Assembly: GCA_964412815.1 (NCBI GenBank)
Contig: CAYPQF010000027.1
Coordinates: forward strand, 1-6,691
Source: JAOAFZ01 sp964412815
GTDB lineage: Bacteria; Patescibacteriota; Microgenomatia; UBA1406; GWC2-37-13
Direction of reading: 5' to 3'
DNA: 6,691 nucleotides
The position numbers and the translations under genes are program-made. The notes beneath the pieces are model-generated. The model had not been told where the DNA came from. It saw only the letters and a list, made by a program, of their open reading frames with translations, and did no database searches. Of the stretch, positions 1 to 3,855 are shown one piece after another (within the stretch, counting starts at the first letter, position 1; the number at the start of each line of letters is the position of its first letter).

Positions 1-51
1 TGAATTTTGAAATCACGCTCAAGTGGAAAGAGGAGCCAGTCAGTTAAGCCG

Positions 52-1431
52 ATGGCAGCAACAAACTACCGACAGGCATTTAAGGCGGCGATCGCTCGCA
101 TTTATCATCCTACCGGGGCGATCGTGGGGGCTGGGTTCCTGATTTCCGATCGCTATCTGTTGACCTGTGCCCACGTAGTCACGGCAGCGTTAGGGATACC
201 CACTGAGACGGTTGAACCGCCAGCAGTTTCCCTGGAGTTGGATTTTCCCCTGATTGCTCCAGGACAGAAAGTAAAGGCAAAGGTGGTCTTCTGGCAACCA
301 GTGAATTCGACTCAAGCTGGGGAAGACATTGCGGGGTTGCTTTTGGAAGCAGATCCCCCGATGGATAGCCAACCTGTGCGGTTGATGGCAGCCGAGGAAA
401 TGTGGAATCACCCGTTTCAAATTTTTGGGTTCCCCAGCAAGCGGGATGAGGGAATTTGGGCATCGGGGGTGATCCGCGATCGGCTTGCCAATGGTTGGGT
501 GCAGATTGAGGACATTAAGGCTCAGGGACAGGCCATTCAACCGGGATTCAGTGGTTCACCCATCTGGGATGAGGTGGTGGAAGGGGTGGTGGGGATGGCA
601 GTGGCCGCCGATAAAAAGCGGGAGGAAACGAAAACAGCTTTTATGATTCCCACGGCAATTTTGCAACAGGTTTGGCCGGAGTTAGGGCAATCAGTTCAGC
701 AATCGATACCTCCTCAGCAGGATATGGACAGTCAAGCTATGAAGGACTTTTTCATCAGCTACAACCGCGCCGATAAGCAGTATGCAGAGTGGATTGCCTG
801 GACACTAAAAGAGGCTGGGTATTCGGTCGTGATTCAGGCTTGGGATTTTCGTCCGGGGGGAAATTTTGTCCTGGAGATGCAACGAGCGGCGGCAGAAAGT
901 CAGAAGACGATCTCGGTCTTATCCGAGTCCTATCTGAAGGCATCCTATACTCAACCCGAATGGGCGGCAGCATTTGCCAATGATCCGCAATCGCTAGAAC
1001 GCAAGTTGATTCCAGTCAGAGTGAAGGAATGCAAACCGGAGGGGATGTTACGCCCAATTGTATATATCGATTTGGTAGGGTTATCGGAAGCCGATGCGAA
1101 GCAAACCTTGTTGGAAGGGCTGAAACCGAGTGGGGAACCAGTGCAAAAGCCAATGTTTCCAGAGGCGAAAATTCCTGAGCAGACACCTGTAAGTGACCAA
1201 AGCGTAGCAGAGCCTAAAGCATTCCCCAGTGCTCTGAGTCGGGTGCAGCAGATTAAAGAAAAGAGTTTGCAAAAACGACTAGACAAGCTAACAACAGATT
1301 ATGAAGAGTTGGCCAAACAACGAGATTACACAACGAATGTGGTTGCACGCAACAACCTGGAACTGCAACTTGAAGCGATCGCTCTCGACCTGGATAAAGT
1401 AGCTGCGGAGCTTGATGCATTGGGGGCATAG
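52..1431 (+). CDS. Trypsin-like serine protease fused to TIR domain and C-terminal coiled coil; predicted effector of a vWA-MoxR-VMAP system
   Basis: Numbered from ATG 52 the protein has 459 residues and no signal peptide or membrane segment, so it is probably cytoplasmic. Residues about 10-205 form a trypsin-fold protease: His41 in LLTCAHVV, Asp92 in GEDIAGLLL and Ser167 in GFSGSP give a complete apparent triad. Residues about 229-358 form a TIR domain (starts KDFFISYNRADK; WDFRPGGNF follows strand B). Glu303 in QPEW sits where TIR NADases carry the catalytic glutamate, so NAD+ cleavage is plausible but inferred. After a Pro-rich linker, residues about 398-456 form a coiled coil related to the N-terminus of the next gene. 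Start choice: an in-frame TGA at 1-3 bounds the frame and a TTG at 7 would add 15 residues. I prefer ATG 52 because the protease homology begins just after it. Neither start has a well-spaced Shine-Dalgarno; the purine run at 28-35 is 16 bases from ATG 52. Position and architecture suggest the effector, held inactive until released by the downstream proteins. Confidence 0.93.
   Translation: MAATNYRQAFKAAIARIYHPTGAIVGAGFLISDRYLLTCAHVVTAALGIPTETVEPPAVSLELDFPLIAPGQKVKAKVVFWQPVNSTQAGEDIAGLLLEADPPMDSQPVRLMAAEEMWNHPFQIFGFPSKRDEGIWASGVIRDRLANGWVQIEDIKAQGQAIQPGFSGSPIWDEVVEGVVGMAVAADKKREETKTAFMIPTAILQQVWPELGQSVQQSIPPQQDMDSQAMKDFFISYNRADKQYAEWIAWTLKEAGYSVVIQAWDFRPGGNFVLEMQRAAAESQKTISVLSESYLKASYTQPEWAAAFANDPQSLERKLIPVRVKECKPEGMLRPIVYIDLVGLSEADAKQTLLEGLKPSGEPVQKPMFPEAKIPEQTPVSDQSVAEPKAFPSALSRVQQIKEKSLQKRLDKLTTDYEELAKQRDYTTNVVARNNLELQLEAIALDLDKVAAELDALGA
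88..95. repeat. HIP1 octameric palindrome (first of six)
   Basis: GCGATCGC at 88-95; identical copies at 1375-1382, 1536-1543, 2063-2070, 3172-3179 and 4890-4897. All lie inside coding sequence. Such over-representation is a hallmark of many cyanobacterial genomes and is the main taxonomic clue here. Confidence 0.9.
1267..1401 (+). repeat. Coiled-coil cassette, copy 1 (C-terminus of protease-TIR protein)
   Basis: Encodes residues 406-450 of gene 1. Aligned without gaps to copy 2 at 1481-1615, 26 of 45 residues are identical, including the DYE-L--QRD-TTN core and an exact NNLELQL. Codons have diverged, so this is an old protein-level relationship, not a recent DNA duplication. Leucine spacing suggests a helical hairpin or coiled coil. 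Confidence 0.85.
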
Positions 1432-1435
1432 TGTG
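1407..1435 (+). promoter_or_regulatory. Gene 1/gene 2 junction: competing start sites with ribosome-binding purine runs
   Basis: GGAG at 1407-1410 lies four bases before ATG 1415, and GGGGG at 1422-1426 lies six bases before GTG 1433. Gene 1 stops at TAG 1429-1431, so either start places VMAP translation within reach of ribosomes terminating on gene 1. The sequence does not decide between them. Confidence 0.5.
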
Positions 1436-2821
1436 GACGAACGGTACAATATTAAACTGAAGAGGATTGAATTAAAAACATTAGAGAATCGCTTTAAAAA
1501 GTTAGAAAAGGATTATGAGGATCTTTCTAATCAGCGCGATCGCACGACTAACGCCGCAGAAGTTAATAATTTAGAACTGCAATTAAACAATATTCTTGAA
1601 GACCTTCAGAAAGTAGGCATACAGCGTGATCAACTTCAAGGTGAAATTCAAAAGTTAGAGGCAGAGGAACTCAATCATGCAATCCCTGAGCCTTTACAAA
1701 AGTTAGTTAGTCTGCTGCTGCCGATAGAGAGTGAAATCATCGCTAAGACTTATCGATTAAGCCTATCTCAAGGTCGCTCTCGCCTTGTACCTACTTCTTT
1801 AGAAGCTTTGGTTCGGCAACTGGCAGAACTTCCAGGGGCACCGAATGAACCAGAACCCTTGTTACGGTTTGTTAGCCTCTTGCTTCAGGAACCCACCTTA
1901 GCGGTCGAACAACGAGCATCGCTTAAAACTTGGGCCAAAACACAAGGATTGGATGTCCAGGGTGAAGAACCAACACTCGCAAAAGCAACAGAAGTTTGTT
2001 TGATGATTAAGGTGCTGCCTCGCGCACTCAATGATCCATCTTTGGGCTATGTCGTCGATGCCGCGATCGCCCAAGATCCAGATCCCTGGAATTGCGATGT
2101 TGAACCGCTTACTACACCTCTCTCAATAGAGGTATCCCCCGATCCAAAATGCGCTCCTGGTTATTGCCAAGATGACCTCCCCCGTGTGCTGGATGCATTA
2201 ATCGCAACGTGCGGAAAGCATCATATTCCCTTAACTGAGCTTGTGATTCAGTGGTTTTTGCCCAATGAATTAATGAGTTTGCCGGTTGAACACTGGCAGT
2301 TTCAGAGTGGTAAACACCAGAAAGAGTACTGTGGCAGGCGGTGTAAGGCAGTGATTATTCGCTCATCCGATCGCCATTTCCTGCCTCACTACCAGGTAGC
2401 ATCCGGGGATTGGCAGAAGTATTGGACTCGCCTGCTTAACTGCCAAGGGTCAAAATGTTCGGAAGTACTGGTTCAATTAAATCCAATCACAGGCAAAACA
2501 CAAGTTAACTGGAAAAATGCCAGGATAGTGGGTTGCAAGTTTGTGGAGCATCCCAATCCGCAACAACAAGAAAGGCTATGGGATGAGTTACTGGGTCAAG
2601 GAGTACCAGTCGCACTATGGACACGTCAGGCTGGAGCGCAGAGTAAGAAGAAATCCCTGTCAGCTTGTACGATCGCCAACCTGTCCGAAGCCCTGGCAAC
2701 CCATCGACAAAAGGCTTTATCCCATGGCTCCGAGGCTGATAGGCTAAGAGCGGCATCCCTCTGTTTGCTGTTCGACAATCCATTTCGCCCCTTTCCCACC
2801 CTTGACTATGAGAGTGCTTAG
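1415..2821 (+). CDS. VMAP: vWA-MoxR-associated protein with N-terminal coiled coil and VMAP-C domain
   Basis: Numbered from ATG 1415 the protein has 468 residues. Residues about 13-87 are a long coiled coil whose core (23-67) resembles the C-terminus of gene 1. Residues about 90-178 are an all-helical domain (PEPLQKLVSLLLP ... LEALVRQLAELPG ... LLRFVSLLLQ), which I match from memory to the middle region of VMAP proteins. Residues about 190-465 fit the VMAP-C domain: VIQWFLPNELMSLPVEHW, then AVIIRSSDR, W(Q)KYW, GVPVALWTR and a closing LCLLFDNPFRP. VMAP is thought to be the adaptor linking the vWA-MoxR switch to effectors; no enzymatic motif is visible. Start choice: ATG 1415 has GGAG at 1407-1410, overlapping gene 1 by 17 bases. 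GTG 1433, preceded by a GGGGG run and leaving one base after gene 1, would remove six residues; TTG 1412 is less likely. The first 250 bases are clearly more AT-rich than the rest of the operon. Confidence 0.9.
   Translation: MHWGHSVDERYNIKLKRIELKTLENRFKKLEKDYEDLSNQRDRTTNAAEVNNLELQLNNILEDLQKVGIQRDQLQGEIQKLEAEELNHAIPEPLQKLVSLLLPIESEIIAKTYRLSLSQGRSRLVPTSLEALVRQLAELPGAPNEPEPLLRFVSLLLQEPTLAVEQRASLKTWAKTQGLDVQGEEPTLAKATEVCLMIKVLPRALNDPSLGYVVDAAIAQDPDPWNCDVEPLTTPLSIEVSPDPKCAPGYCQDDLPRVLDALIATCGKHHIPLTELVIQWFLPNELMSLPVEHWQFQSGKHQKEYCGRRCKAVIIRSSDRHFLPHYQVASGDWQKYWTRLLNCQGSKCSEVLVQLNPITGKTQVNWKNARIVGCKFVEHPNPQQQERLWDELLGQGVPVALWTRQAGAQSKKKSLSACTIANLSEALATHRQKALSHGSEADRLRAASLCLLFDNPFRPFPTLDYESA
1481..1615 (+). 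repeat. Coiled-coil cassette, copy 2 (N-terminus of VMAP)
   Basis: Encodes residues 23-67 of the VMAP protein and pairs with the cassette at 1267-1401. The two copies are only 79 bases apart but in separate genes: one ends the effector, the other begins the adaptor. The natural inference is a heterotypic coiled-coil contact between the two proteins. Confidence 0.85.
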
Positions 2822-2823
2822 TT

Positions 2824-3855
2824 ATGTCAACCTCTGATCTACCCCGTTGGAAAGTCTACCGAGGAGATGGACAGCAGCAAAAGGATCTCAAGTTGCCACC
2901 CCCGCCCAGTTGGCGTGAGTTTAAGGATGATCCAAAGGGGGCGATCGAGCAGCAGCAGCGCAAGGGAGAAACGTTTAAGCCTCCCGACGTGGCGATCGAA
3001 ATGGTGAACGCCGCCTTAGCCCTCCGACGACCGTTACTGATTACGGGAAATCCAGGCACAGGAAAATCCTCTCTGGCCTATGCGGTGGCCCGCGAATTGG
3101 GATTGGGATCGGTCTTGAAATGGGCCATTACAACTCGCACGACTCTCAAGGATGGGCTGTATAGCTACGATGCGATCGCCCGCCTTCAGGATGCTCAAGT
3201 CAGTGGCAAAGATAATCGCCAGGAAACGGGTAACTACATCACGTTAGGACCATTGGGCACCGCCTTTCTCCCGGCTGATCTGCCTAGAGTCTTACTGATT
3301 GATGAAATCGATAAGAGTGAAATTGATCTGCCCAATGACCTGCTGAATCTGTTCGAGGATGGCGAATTTTCCATTCCCGAATTGCAGCGGCTGGAACTGG
3401 CTGAAGCAGAAGTTCGCACGATTGACCGAATAGAAGGCAAACAGCGCAAGGTCAAAGTTTATGATGGTGTGGTTCGCTGTCGTGCCTTTCCCCTAGTGAT
3501 TATGACCAGCAACGGAGAACGGGATTTCCCACCGCCTTTTTTACGCCGTTGCTTGCGGTTGAGAATGCCCAATCCCAGCCCCCAAGAACTCCAAGAGATT
3601 GTGGAAAAACATTTGGGGAAACAAGCCGCCCAACAATCTACAGCCTTGATTAACTGGTTTTGTCAACAGATTGAAGCTGGGGGAATACTGGCAACGGATC
3701 AATTACTCAATGCAATCCATCTGCGAACTCAGGAAACGACCAGTCCGGGACAAAAGAAAAAGACTCAGACCAGTTCTGACGAATCACTCACCCTGACACT
3801 AAGCGATTTGGAAAGGCGATTATTGAAAGATTTGAGTACTCCAGAGGATGTATGA
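2824..3855 (+). CDS. MoxR-type AAA+ ATPase of the vWA-MoxR-VMAP system
   Basis: A 343-residue ATPase with all core motifs present. Walker A is GNPGTGKS (75-82). Walker B is VLLIDEIDK (156-164), with Asp160 and Glu161 for magnesium binding and hydrolysis. DLPNDLLNLFEDGEFSIPE (168-186) is the hallmark MoxR segment. Sensor 1 is MTSN (227-230), and the arginine-finger stretch FLRRCLRL (239-246) follows GERDFPPP. TDQLLNAIHLR (291-301) lies in the sensor 2/lid region. The N-terminal 50 residues are basic and Pro/Gln-rich, and the C-terminal 40 look like a flexible linker ending in a short helix. MoxR ATPases usually act as hexameric remodelling machines paired with a vWA-domain partner; here the vWA partner is the next gene, overlapping by ATGA. 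The gene starts 2 bases after the VMAP stop, with a weak GAGAG at 2810-2814. Assignment to the MoxR family is secure; its substrate (VMAP, the protease-TIR protein or both) is inferred. Confidence 0.96.
   Translation: MSTSDLPRWKVYRGDGQQQKDLKLPPPPSWREFKDDPKGAIEQQQRKGETFKPPDVAIEMVNAALALRRPLLITGNPGTGKSSLAYAVARELGLGSVLKWAITTRTTLKDGLYSYDAIARLQDAQVSGKDNRQETGNYITLGPLGTAFLPADLPRVLLIDEIDKSEIDLPNDLLNLFEDGEFSIPELQRLELAEAEVRTIDRIEGKQRKVKVYDGVVRCRAFPLVIMTSNGERDFPPPFLRRCLRLRMPNPSPQELQEIVEKHLGKQAAQQSTALINWFCQQIEAGGILATDQLLNAIHLRTQETTSPGQKKKTQTSSDESLTLTLSDLERRLLKDLSTPEDV
3843..3855 (+). promoter_or_regulatory. Ribosome-binding site and ATGA start/stop overlap, MoxR to vWA gene
   Basis: AGAGGA at 3843-3848 stands just ahead of ATG 3852, whose last three bases form the TGA stop of the MoxR gene (3853-3855). 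This is a classic termination-reinitiation arrangement and fixes the start of the long downstream frame. Confidence 0.8.

Noticed and set aside
190..540. 116-codon open frame on the minus strand
   Set aside because: It is antisense to the protease domain, whose catalytic motifs clearly mark the + strand as coding.
1429..1435. Possible programmed frameshift joining gene 1 and gene 2
   Set aside because: The coiled coils adjoin, but there is no slippery heptamer at the stop, and gene 2 has plausible starts of its own. A simple overlap explains the junction.
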